DNA from: Clostridia bacterium
GTDB taxonomy: Bacteria; Bacillota; Clostridia; Oscillospirales; Acutalibacteraceae
Direction: 5' to 3'
DNA length: 60,590 nucleotides
NCBI GenBank assembly: GCA_017416345.1
Contig: JAFQCR010000005.1
Coordinates: 1 to 60,590, forward strand
The notes beneath the pieces are model-generated. The model saw only the letters and a list, made by a program, of their open reading frames with translations. It had not been told where the DNA came from and searched no databases. This document shows, piece after piece, positions 20,048 through 27,861 of this stretch (within the stretch, counting starts at the first letter, position 1; every line of letters starts with the position of its first letter). The position numbers and the translations under genes were made by a program.

Positions 20048-20130
20048 GAGTGATTTTAAAAAAATAAAGACATTTTATAAAAAGTGTGTTACAATAGATA
20101 AAACGCAAAGGCAAAAATGGGGGTGAAGCG

Positions 20131-20958
20131 GTGTACCGTAAGGTCTATGTTGAGATAACCAATATCTGCAATATGAATTGCTCGTTTTGCCACGGCACCA
20201 AGCGTCAACCACGGCGGATGAGCCTTGAGGAATTTCGGCTTATCTTAGAAAAACTCAAGCCGCATACCGAGTACGTTTATTACCATCTGATGGGTGAGCC
20301 GCTGACCCATCCCGAGCTTGGTTTGTTTTTAGAAACAGCCACCGAAAAGGGGTTTAAGTCAATAATCACCACCAACGGGACGTTGCTGAAGCAAAGAGGA
20401 CAGGTGCTGATAGACCGTAAGGTACATAAGGTCAGCATTTCTCTGCACAGCTTTGAGGGTGGAGACAAAGCGGCACACAAAAGGTATCTTAAAGAGGTTG
20501 CCGAGTTTGCCAAGGCCGCCAACAGTCAAGGAACAATCGTTGTGTTAAGGCTTTGGAACAATGGCTGTGACGGTGGCAAAAACGCCGAGGCTATTGAATT
20601 TCTTAAAGGTGAGATCGAGGGCGAATGGGTCGAAAACAGTAAAGGCTTGCGTATTCGGGAGCGTTTGTTTTTAGAATACGGCGACCGCTTTCAGTGGCCC
20701 GACAAGGATGCCGAAATTCAGGGTGACAGCGTGTTTTGCTATGGCCTCAGAGACCATTTCGGCATACTTTCCGACGGCACGGTGGTGCCTTGTTGCCTTG
20801 ACAGCGACGGTGGGATAAACCTTGGAAATATTTTTGAAAGGGATATTGAAGATATCCTTTTGAGTGACAGGGCAAAGGCTATCGTCAAGGGATTTGACGG
20901 CCGCAAGCCCTCGGAGGAGCTGTGCCGCCGATGCGGTTATGCCCAACGGTTTAAGTAG
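20131..20958 (+). CDS. Radical SAM protein with SPASM-like C terminus
   Basis: A 275-residue protein with a GTG start and GGGGTGA ribosome site. The radical SAM cluster motif CNMNCSFC is near residue 11, followed by YHLMGEPLTHPEL and TTNGTLL, the usual glycine-rich strand regions. Near the C terminus, CYGLRDHFGILSDGTVVPCC and CRRCGYA resemble a SPASM auxiliary-cluster domain, as in peptide-modifying and anaerobic sulfatase-maturating enzymes. No obvious precursor peptide gene is adjacent, so the substrate is unknown. It stands alone between sdpR (divergent) and the T-box leader. Confidence 0.85.
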   Translation: MYRKVYVEITNICNMNCSFCHGTKRQPRRMSLEEFRLILEKLKPHTEYVYYHLMGEPLTHPELGLFLETATEKGFKSIITTNGTLLKQRGQVLIDRKVHKVSISLHSFEGGDKAAHKRYLKEVAEFAKAANSQGTIVVLRLWNNGCDGGKNAEAIEFLKGEIEGEWVENSKGLRIRERLFLEYGDRFQWPDKDAEIQGDSVFCYGLRDHFGILSDGTVVPCCLDSDGGINLGNIFERDIEDILLSDRAKAIVKGFDGRKPSEELCRRCGYAQRFK

Positions 20959-20982
20959 CGACACAAAATTTTTCTCAAAATC

Positions 20983-21011
20983 TTGACATTTTAAAAAATT
21001 AGTGTTATAAT
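20983..21011 (+). promoter_or_regulatory. Consensus promoter of the aspS-gatCAB operon
   Basis: TTGACA (20983-20988), a 17-base spacer and TATAAT (21006-21011) give a perfect sigma-A promoter at the head of the T-box leader. Confidence 0.9.
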
Positions 21012-21017
21012 GCTACC

Positions 21018-21280
21018 GCAAATAAAATATTTGGGCTTTGACGGAACGAGTAGCGAAAACGGAACCTTACAGAGAGTCGGCGGTTGGTGTGAGCCGATAA
21101 GGTGCTTTTTGTGAAAAACACTCCCGAGCCTGCGGAAGAAAATCTTTTTGATGAGTAGACCCGCCGTTCATCACGTAACGATGTAATCGAGTGGATCAAA
21201 GCCCTGCTTTGGTCAATCTGGGTGGTATCGCGGAAGTCAGCCTTTCGTCCCAATGTTGGGACGAAAGGCTTTTTTGTTTT
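21018..21280 (+). ncRNA. T-box riboswitch, specifier AAC (Asn)
   Basis: The leader has the stem I AGAGAG motif (21071-21076), the AG-bulge/distal loop region, and the T-box sequence GGGTGGTATCGCGG (21220-21233) that pairs with the uncharged tRNA end. A strong terminator (AGCCTTTCGTCCCAA / TTGGGACGAAAGGCT plus T run, 21239-21280) follows. In the specifier loop, GTGAAAAACACTC places AAC at 21117-21119, followed by A and then CTC, which can pair with GAG on the 5' side (GAACGAGTAG). By comparison with glyQS leaders (GAAA-specifier-A) the specifier is an Asn codon, not Asp. It should induce the operon when tRNA-Asn is uncharged. Confidence 0.9.
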
Positions 21281-21342
21281 TTGTTCCTGATAAATTTAAC
21301 CAACCACAGCATAATAATTGATAGCTTTTGGAGGGCATTTTT

Positions 21343-23118
21343 ATGTTAAGAACACACAATTGTAACGAGCTTAATACAGAGCATATCGGTCAGAAGGTCA
21401 CTCTGACCGGTTGGCTGCAGACCGTCCGTGACCACGGCGGCGTACTTTTCGTTGACCTGCGTGACCACTACGGAGTGACCCAGATCGTTGTTCACGATGA
21501 CAGTATGATCCAGGGAATGTCCAAGGAGACCGTTATTTCGGTCGAGGGTACCGTCACCAAGCGTGATGAGGACACCGTCAACCCCAAATTGGCTACAGGT
21601 CTTGTTGAAGTTGAGGCCGAGAAAATTGAGGTCTTGGGCCCCTGCAACAACAATCTCCCCTTTGAGATCGAGGCTTCTCACGAAACAAGAGAGGACGTGC
21701 GCTTAAAGCACCGTTATCTTGATCTTCGAAATCCCAAGATCCACAATAATATCGTTCTCCGTTCCAAGATTTTGTCATATCTCCGCCGTCAGATGGAGGA
21801 CCTTGGATTTTTGGAGATCCAGACCCCTATTTTGACCGCTTCCTCTCCCGAGGGCGCACGTGACTATCTTGTTCCCAGCCGTAAGCACAAGGGCAAGTTC
21901 TATGCTCTGCCGCAGGCACCCCAGCAGTTCAAGCAGCTGCTTATGACCTCGGGCTTTGACCGCTATTTCCAGATCGCACCCTGCTTCAGAGATGAGGATG
22001 CACGTCAGGACCGTTCACCCGGTGAGTTCTATCAGCTCGACTTTGAGATGGCCTTTGCCACTCAGGAGGATGTTTTCTCGGTCGCCGAGACGGTTATTTC
22101 CAACACCTTTAAGGAGTTTTCCGACAAAAAGGTCTCCGAGGCACCCTTTAAGCGCATCACCTTCGCCGAGTCGATGCTCAAATACGGTACCGACAAGCCC
22201 GACCTTAGAAATCCGCTTATCATTCAGGATCTGACCGATTTCTTCGCAAAGAATGAGTTCTTGACCATCAACGGCCGAACCGTTCCGTTCAAGAACAAGC
22301 TGGTTCGCGGTATCGTTGCCAACTATCTTGTCAAGAAGGATGGCGACGGTGACGGCAAAAAGGCCTTTGAAAAGGCTATCGACGCTTATTCAAGAAGCAT
22401 CGGTATGAAGTTCGGTATCGGCTATATCACCCTTGAGGATGGCGAGTACAAGGGCCCCATTGCCAAGTTCCTCACCGAGGAGCAGAAGGCCGAGCTGACC
22501 GAGCTGGTTGGCATTAAAGAGGGCGAATCGCTGTTCTTTATCAGCGATTCCAAGTCGGTCATCGACAAGCTTTCGGGCGAGATGAGAACCTGGATCGCCA
22601 ACGAGCTTGGACTTATCAAGAACGATTCGTTTGAGTTCTGCTTTATCGTTGACTTCCCCATGTATGAACTCAACGAGGAGACCGGCAAGATCGACTTTAC
22701 CCACAACCCGTTCTCAATGCCGCAGGGCGGATTGGATGCATTGCTTAACAAGGACCCGCTTGAGATCTTTGCTTATCAGTATGACATCGTTTGCAACGGT
22801 GTTGAGCTGTCATCAGGCGCTGTCAGAAACCATAACCCCGAGATAATGAAGAAGGCATTTGAGATCGCAGGCTACGGCGAGGAGGATGTAAAGGCCAAAT
22901 TCGGCGCACTTTACACCGCATTCAACTACGGCGCACCTCCCCACGCAGGTATGGCTCCCGGTGTTGACCGTATGATAATGCTCATCGCCGAGGAGGAGAC
23001 CATCCGTGATGTTATCGCATTCCCGCTTAACGGTAATGCACAGGATCTTATGATGGGCGCACCCGGTGACGTTACCGAGATGCAGCTTCGTGAGGTTCAT
23101 ATTAAGGTTAGAGACTAA
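21343..23118 (+). CDS. aspS: Aspartyl-tRNA synthetase, probably non-discriminating
   Basis: A 591-residue bacterial-type class IIb synthetase. The N-terminal OB-fold anticodon domain carries His31 in VRDHGG, the residue found in non-discriminating AspRS that also charge tRNA-Asn (discriminating enzymes usually have Leu). Motif 2 (FRDEDARQDRSPGEFYQLD), a GAD insertion (about 290-400) and motif 3 (GVDRMIMLIAEEETIRDV) are present. The product would be Asp-tRNA-Asp plus Asp-tRNA-Asn, the latter then amidated by the GatCAB enzyme encoded downstream. ATG 21343 is chosen with ribosome site GGAGGG. The Asn-type T-box supports the tRNA-Asn role. Confidence 0.95.
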   Translation: MLRTHNCNELNTEHIGQKVTLTGWLQTVRDHGGVLFVDLRDHYGVTQIVVHDDSMIQGMSKETVISVEGTVTKRDEDTVNPKLATGLVEVEAEKIEVLGPCNNNLPFEIEASHETREDVRLKHRYLDLRNPKIHNNIVLRSKILSYLRRQMEDLGFLEIQTPILTASSPEGARDYLVPSRKHKGKFYALPQAPQQFKQLLMTSGFDRYFQIAPCFRDEDARQDRSPGEFYQLDFEMAFATQEDVFSVAETVISNTFKEFSDKKVSEAPFKRITFAESMLKYGTDKPDLRNPLIIQDLTDFFAKNEFLTINGRTVPFKNKLVRGIVANYLVKKDGDGDGKKAFEKAIDAYSRSIGMKFGIGYITLEDGEYKGPIAKFLTEEQKAELTELVGIKEGESLFFISDSKSVIDKLSGEMRTWIANELGLIKNDSFEFCFIVDFPMYELNEETGKIDFTHNPFSMPQGGLDALLNKDPLEIFAYQYDIVCNGVELSSGAVRNHNPEIMKKAFEIAGYGEEDVKAKFGALYTAFNYGAPPHAGMAPGVDRMIMLIAEEETIRDVIAFPLNGNAQDLMMGAPGDVTEMQLREVHIKVRD

Positions 23119-23147
23119 TTTTATCCGACAAAAAGGAGTCCTTTATA

Positions 23148-23429
23148 ATGGATAGAGAAATTTTACGCAGATTGGAGCTGCTAAACCAGCTCAAGCTGAC
23201 CGAGGCCGAAAAGGAGGACGTTTTGTCCTTCTTTGCCGCCCGTGAAGCCGAGCACAAGGTTTTGGAGGCTATCGATACTGCAAATACAGAGAGAATGGTT
23301 CACGTTATGCCGATCGACACCGTTGTCCGTGAGGATGTCGTTGTCAAAATGTTCGAGCGTGAGGACCTGCAGGCCCAGGCACCCGAGACCGATGAGGGCT
23401 ACTGGTGCGTACCCAAGGTAATGGAATAA
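23148..23429 (+). CDS. gatC: Asp-tRNA(Asn) amidotransferase subunit C
   Basis: A 93-residue GatC-type subunit: N-terminal helices (LRRLELLNQLKLTEAEKEDV) and a C-terminal tail ending EGYWCVPKVME, which corresponds to the usual ...F.VPkvle ending of GatC. GatC bridges GatA and GatB. It sits 29 bases after aspS with ribosome site AAGGAG and 13 bases before gatA. Confidence 0.85.
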   Translation: MDREILRRLELLNQLKLTEAEKEDVLSFFAAREAEHKVLEAIDTANTERMVHVMPIDTVVREDVVVKMFEREDLQAQAPETDEGYWCVPKVME

Positions 23430-23442
23430 GGAGGCGGAAGAT

Positions 23443-24624
23443 ATGTATAATGTAAAGATTGATTGCTCCGTCGCAAAAAAGGTCATTGCCGATGACATGA
23501 TACTGACCAAGGGCGTTGCCACCACCGCAGGCTCCAAGATGCTGGAAGGCTTTATGAGCCTTTTTACAAGCGAGGCTTTGGTTCGTTTGGAAGAAAAGGG
23601 CTACGGCCTTGTCGGTAAGGCCAAGGTCGGTGAGTTTGGTTTTGACCTGCTTGGCGAGACCGCTGTAAACGGCGCTTTGACTGCCGACGGCGTTCTGAAG
23701 CTTGCCGCCGCAGAGGCCGTTTTGGCCAATGAGGCCGACGTTGCACTTACAATGGATATTAACGGCTCGGTTCGCCGTGCCGCCGCACAAACGGGACTTG
23801 TCAGCGTAAAGCCGACCTACGGCACCGTTTCCCGTTACGGCACTATTCCCGTTGCCTGCTCGGGTGAGACCGTGAGCCTCATGGCAAAGAATGTTGCCGA
23901 CGTCAAGGACGCTTTGGCCGCAGTTGCGGGTCACGACCCGAAGGACGGCACAAGCCTGCCTGACAGTATGTATGTAACCGATGCCGCAACCCCCAAAAGA
24001 ATAGCTGTACTGACCGATATGTTGGCGAATGTCAACGCCGATGTAAAGGCCAAAGTTGATTCTGCAGTTGCCGCCTTGAAGGCCGACGGAATTGAGGTCG
24101 TTGAGGTGACTAACGACAAGATCGCCGCCGCAAAGGTTGCCTGGAACATTCTGATGTCAGCCGAGCTTTGCAACAACGTTTCACGTTATGACGGTGTAAA
24201 ATTCGGCTATCGCACGCCTAACTTCACAAACCTTGACGAGCTTTATATGAACAGCCGTACGGAAGGCTTCGGTGAGCTTTTGAAGACCGCCATTCTGTTC
24301 GGCTCGGAGACACTTTCGACCGATAATTATATGAAGGTCTATGATAAAGCCTTGCGCATCCGCCGTGTTGTCGTTGAGGAGTTCAAAAGGCTGTTTCAAG
24401 AGTTTGACGCCGTGCTGATGCCGGCCTGCTCGACTTTGGAATACACCGTTGATGCAGTAAACAATGATAAGTATATGGCTTTTAATGAGAATTTCTACAC
24501 CGCACCTGCAAGTATTTCGGGTCTGCCTGCCGTTGTTGCAGGCGGAGTTCAGCTTGTAGGCAAGGCATTCTCGGAAGATAAGCTGTTCACTCTTGCCGAA
24601 AAATTGGAAAAGGAGGGCAAATAA
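23443..24624 (+). CDS. gatA: Shortened GatA-like subunit lacking catalytic Lys and cis-Ser
   Basis: A 393-residue amidase-signature protein in the gatA position; canonical GatA has about 485. The family core is clear: VKPTYGTVSRYGTIPVA, HDPKDGTSL, SRYDGVKFGYR and TAPASISGLPAVV. Catalytic parts are altered. The K-D-N-I box with the catalytic Lys reads ADDMI (Asp17 at the Lys position). The GGSSGGSA loop carrying the cis-Ser is replaced by NGALTADGVLKL with no serine. The D-T-G-G-S-I-R box reads DINGSVR, keeping only the nucleophile Ser109. About 60 N-terminal residues are also missing. The subunit may be structural or depend on free ammonia; a canonical copy could exist elsewhere. Ribosome site GGAGGCGG precedes the ATG. 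Confidence 0.85.
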   Translation: MYNVKIDCSVAKKVIADDMILTKGVATTAGSKMLEGFMSLFTSEALVRLEEKGYGLVGKAKVGEFGFDLLGETAVNGALTADGVLKLAAAEAVLANEADVALTMDINGSVRRAAAQTGLVSVKPTYGTVSRYGTIPVACSGETVSLMAKNVADVKDALAAVAGHDPKDGTSLPDSMYVTDAATPKRIAVLTDMLANVNADVKAKVDSAVAALKADGIEVVEVTNDKIAAAKVAWNILMSAELCNNVSRYDGVKFGYRTPNFTNLDELYMNSRTEGFGELLKTAILFGSETLSTDNYMKVYDKALRIRRVVVEEFKRLFQEFDAVLMPACSTLEYTVDAVNNDKYMAFNENFYTAPASISGLPAVVAGGVQLVGKAFSEDKLFTLAEKLEKEGK

Positions 24625-24625
24625 T

Positions 24626-26065
24626 ATGAAGTACGAGACCGTCATCGGACTTGAGGTTCATGTTGAGCTTGCCACCAAGTCCAAAATTTTCTGTTCCTGC
24701 TCGGCTCATTCCTTCGGAGCCGACCCCAACGACCACGTTTGCCCTGCCTGCTGCGGTATGCCGGGTATGCTGCCGGTCGTCAACAAGCGTGTTGTTGATT
24801 TCGGTATGAAGGCCGGTATGATGCTTAATTGCGACATTAACCGTGTTACCACCTTTGATAAAAAGAGCTACTATTACCCCGACCTGCCTGCCGCTTATCA
24901 GACCACACAATGGTTTGCGCCCGTTGCGGTCAATGGCCTTGTTGAGATCGAGACCTCAAAAGGCAAAAAGGGTATCAGAATCAAGCAGATCCACATGGAG
25001 GAGGACGCAGGTAAGCTCGTACACGACATCCGTGAGGATACCACCCACGTTGACTTCAACCGTACCAGCGTTCCGCTGATCGAGATCGTCAGCCAACCCG
25101 ATCTGTCAAGCGCAGAGGAGGTCGAGGCTTATCTTGAACGTTTAAAATCCCTGCTTCGTTACGCCAAGGTTGCCGAGTGCGAAATGGCTCACGGCACCAT
25201 GCGCTGTGACGTAAACCTGTCCGTAAGACCCGAGGGAAGCGACAAGCTGGGCGTCCGTGCCGAGATGAAGAATATGAACTCTATCGAGGCCATCAAGCGT
25301 GCTATTGATTACGAGGTCGCACGTCACATTGATGCGATCGAGAACGGCACCGAGGAGCTTCGTCAGGAGACCCGCCGTTGGGACGATATCAAGGGAAAAT
25401 CCTACGCAATGCGTACCAAGGAGACTGCCGGTGACTACCGCTATTTCCCCGACCCCAACGTAATGCCGGTCGTTATTGACGACGAGTGGTTCGATTCTAT
25501 AAAGGCTTCGTTGCCTGAGTTCCCCGAGGTCAAAAAGGCCAAGTATATGGAGCTTGGACTTTCCGAGTATGATGCCACCCGTTTGTCTGAAAGCATTGCC
25601 ATTGCCGAGTGCTTTGAGGATGCTTTGTCGGTCTGCGGCAATGCAAAAGAAGCCGCAAACTGGGTCATTTCGGAGGTCACCCGTGTGCTTAACGCAAAGG
25701 GTATGAGCTATGAGATGCTGACCCTTGACGGTAAGGTTCTGGGCAAGCTGATTAACCTTGTTCTCGAAAGCAAGGTCAGCCGTGCCAACGCCAAGAAGAT
25801 ACTTGACGCTATGTTTGAGGATCCGGAGCTTGACCCCATCAAGTATGCCGAGGAAAACGACCTTGTAATGTCCAACGACACAGGGTTAGTTGACAAGGTC
25901 ATTGCCGAGGTCATAGCAGGTGACGCAAAAGCCGTTGCCGACTTCAAGGGCGGCAAGGACAAAGCGTTGATGGCTCTGTTCGGTAAGTGCATGAAGCAAT
26001 TGAAGGGCAACGTTGACCCCGCAACACTTCGCACAATGCTTATCGACGCAATAAACAAGCTGTAA
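24626..26065 (+). CDS. gatB: Asp/Glu-tRNA amidotransferase subunit B
   Basis: A 479-residue GatB, which phosphorylates the side chain of mischarged Asp-tRNA-Asn and accepts ammonia. IGLEVHVELATKSKIFC, a zinc site (CSC ... CPACCGMPG), YYYPDLPAAYQTTQ and the kinase motif IKQIHMEEDAGK are in order, followed by the helical cradle and a C-terminal YqeY-like tail (VIAEVIAGDAKAVADFKGGK). Length is normal (about 475-480). ATG 24626 follows GGAGGGC, one base after the gatA stop. Unlike GatA, its active-site motifs appear intact. Confidence 0.95.
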   Translation: MKYETVIGLEVHVELATKSKIFCSCSAHSFGADPNDHVCPACCGMPGMLPVVNKRVVDFGMKAGMMLNCDINRVTTFDKKSYYYPDLPAAYQTTQWFAPVAVNGLVEIETSKGKKGIRIKQIHMEEDAGKLVHDIREDTTHVDFNRTSVPLIEIVSQPDLSSAEEVEAYLERLKSLLRYAKVAECEMAHGTMRCDVNLSVRPEGSDKLGVRAEMKNMNSIEAIKRAIDYEVARHIDAIENGTEELRQETRRWDDIKGKSYAMRTKETAGDYRYFPDPNVMPVVIDDEWFDSIKASLPEFPEVKKAKYMELGLSEYDATRLSESIAIAECFEDALSVCGNAKEAANWVISEVTRVLNAKGMSYEMLTLDGKVLGKLINLVLESKVSRANAKKILDAMFEDPELDPIKYAEENDLVMSNDTGLVDKVIAEVIAGDAKAVADFKGGKDKALMALFGKCMKQLKGNVDPATLRTMLIDAINKL

Positions 26066-26070
26066 TACCC

Positions 26071-26104
26071 AGCGACCGCAGTTAAAACTGCGGTCGCTTT
26101 TTAT
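26071..26104 (+). terminator. Terminator of the aspS-gatCAB operon
   Basis: AGCGACCGCAG, loop TTAAAA, CTGCGGTCGCT, then TTTTTAT. Confidence 0.9.
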
Positions 26105-26219
26105 ATAGGTGATATTTTTTGAAAAATATGATAAAATGGGGTAGGAGAAACCGATTTTCGGTTGTATAAGTAATGAAAGGGTCAGACGTGACCCCTAAAA
26201 TCACGAAAGGCAGGACACT

Positions 26220-26765
26220 ATGGGTAACGGTGAAAGTAGCTACCGCCGTTTCCTTGAGGGTGACCAAGCCGCCTTTGACGAAATTGTAAAGGAGTTGTAT
26301 TATCCGTTAGTTTTCTTCATTGACCGCTACGTGCACGATATCCACACGGCCGAGGACATCGCCATTGATGCGTTGACCGACCTTGTGGTGCACAAAAGCC
26401 GTTATAACTTCAAGGTGACCTTAAAAACCTATCTTTTTATGATAGGTCGAAGCAGGGCGCTTAACGTCATAAAGCACCGTAAGGTGTTAGAAATGACCGA
26501 GCTGTCGGACGATATTTCGGACGACCGTAAAACCTTGGAGGAAACGGTTTTGCAGACCGAAATACAGCGTGCCGTAAACTGTGCCTTGGCACAGCTTGAC
26601 GATGACTGCCGACTGGCAATACATCTGGTGTATTTTGAGGGGCTTTCCTACAAGGAGGCCGCAACGGTTATGAAGAAGACCGAAAAACAGATAGACAACA
26701 CCCTGCAAAAGGCCAAAGCACGGCTTCGCACTCTTTTGGGAAAGGAAGGTGAGCAGTTGTTATGA
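26220..26765 (+). CDS. ECF-type RNA polymerase sigma factor
   Basis: A 181-residue sigma-70 family factor of the extracytoplasmic type: region 2 (YYPLVFFIDRYVHDIHTAEDIAIDAL) and region 4 (LDDDCRLAIHLVYFEGLSYKEAATVM) with a helix-turn-helix. Its stop overlaps the ATG of the next gene, a one-pass membrane protein that is the likely anti-sigma. Upstream (26110-26127) is an 18-bp palindrome ATATTTTT-TG-AAAAATAT next to a GATAAAAT box, possibly its promoter or operator. The operon ends with a serpin, so secreted protease control may be its regulon. Confidence 0.9.
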   Translation: MGNGESSYRRFLEGDQAAFDEIVKELYYPLVFFIDRYVHDIHTAEDIAIDALTDLVVHKSRYNFKVTLKTYLFMIGRSRALNVIKHRKVLEMTELSDDISDDRKTLEETVLQTEIQRAVNCALAQLDDDCRLAIHLVYFEGLSYKEAATVMKKTEKQIDNTLQKAKARLRTLLGKEGEQLL

Positions 26766-27346
26766 GGAATTTCCAAGAGGTGACCGCAGAGGTCTTTAAG
26801 CGTAGCGAGCAACGGTTGGTTGCCGCCAAGCGCCGCAAAAGAATGCTTTTAAGTTTCGGTTCAATGGCCGTTTGCGTGGTGCTTGTATTGAGCGTTTGGT
26901 TATTTTATCCTAACGTTGACAGGTCGATGGACAGCGTTGATGAGTCGGCCAAACCCGAGAATCTGGAGAGTACCGCATCGTTTGAGGATATGGCCGACGA
27001 CAGCGATCAACAGGTCAGATACTATTATACTGAACTTAAAATCGTGCCGATGACCGTAGCCGACGAGGCGCACACCGCCGTGACCGAGCCCGAAAAGGTC
27101 AACCGTATCGCCGAAACACTGCAGGACTTTTTTGCAAGGGAGAATGACGGGTTTAAAGGGGAATCCGGTATTTCTGACAGCGTGAAATTTCCGAGGTATA
27201 AGCTGATATTCACCACCTTTGACAATGCCGAAAACGGGTATCTGCTCGAGGGCAACCTACTGACCGAAAATGTCAGCGGGGCGACCCGCAGCGTGACCCT
27301 GACCGACACACAGCTTGAAGAACTCAAAGCGCTTTTGGGACTGTGA
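26762..27346 (+). CDS. Probable anti-sigma membrane protein
   Basis: A 194-residue protein with a short cytoplasmic basic region (LVAAKRRKRM), one membrane segment (about 29-47) and an extracellular domain ending LTDTQLEELKALLGL. It overlaps the sigma gene by four bases (ATGA). Position and topology suggest an anti-sigma factor, though no zinc-binding H-x3-C-x2-C motif is present. The extracellular domain has the same layout as the next gene product. Confidence 0.6.
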   Translation: MRNFQEVTAEVFKRSEQRLVAAKRRKRMLLSFGSMAVCVVLVLSVWLFYPNVDRSMDSVDESAKPENLESTASFEDMADDSDQQVRYYYTELKIVPMTVADEAHTAVTEPEKVNRIAETLQDFFARENDGFKGESGISDSVKFPRYKLIFTTFDNAENGYLLEGNLLTENVSGATRSVTLTDTQLEELKALLGL

Positions 27347-27361
27347 TATGGGAGACCGATC

Positions 27362-27844
27362 ATGAAATATTTTAAATACCTTTGCTTGATCTTTGCACTT
27401 TTGACAATTGTCAGCGGTTGCGGCAACGGGAATGTTGATTTGGAAAATTCAAAGCCCTCCCCCATACCGCCGAATGACGGTATACTGCTGAACGCAGGTG
27501 ACCACACCCACCAAAAGGCTGACGAGCCGCAGACCGTTTCCGACCCTTATGTCGGATATTGCGGCAACACCATGACCGCCGTTCGTTGCGGTGATAAGGA
27601 ATGCTCCTTTATGGGTGGAAACTCGGTTTATATAACCGACCTTTTGTTAAACCTTGATTACGACCCAAAAAAGGTCTGCAAATGCCTGCCGGAGTACACC
27701 GTTGACACCGAGTTTTATCAGGGGTACGGGGTGAATCTGTCGGGAGGCTATGCCCGATGCGACAAGGGTCAGGCCGAGCTGACCGGCGAGCAGGTTGACA
27801 AACTGCGTGAGATATTGTATTCTGTGTTTATAGTGAACGAGTAA
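27362..27844 (+). CDS. Small lipoprotein of the sigma/serpin operon
   Basis: A 160-residue lipoprotein with lipobox TIVSGC (Cys20). The mature part is Cys-rich (YCGNTMTAVRCGDKECSF, CKC) and ends LTGEQVDKLREILYSVF, resembling the C-terminal unit of the upstream anti-sigma protein. No named family recognised. It lies 15 bases after the anti-sigma gene and 17 before the serpin. Confidence 0.75.
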   Translation: MKYFKYLCLIFALLTIVSGCGNGNVDLENSKPSPIPPNDGILLNAGDHTHQKADEPQTVSDPYVGYCGNTMTAVRCGDKECSFMGGNSVYITDLLLNLDYDPKKVCKCLPEYTVDTEFYQGYGVNLSGGYARCDKGQAELTGEQVDKLREILYSVFIVNE

Positions 27845-27861
27845 GCCGAAAGGAGTACGCC

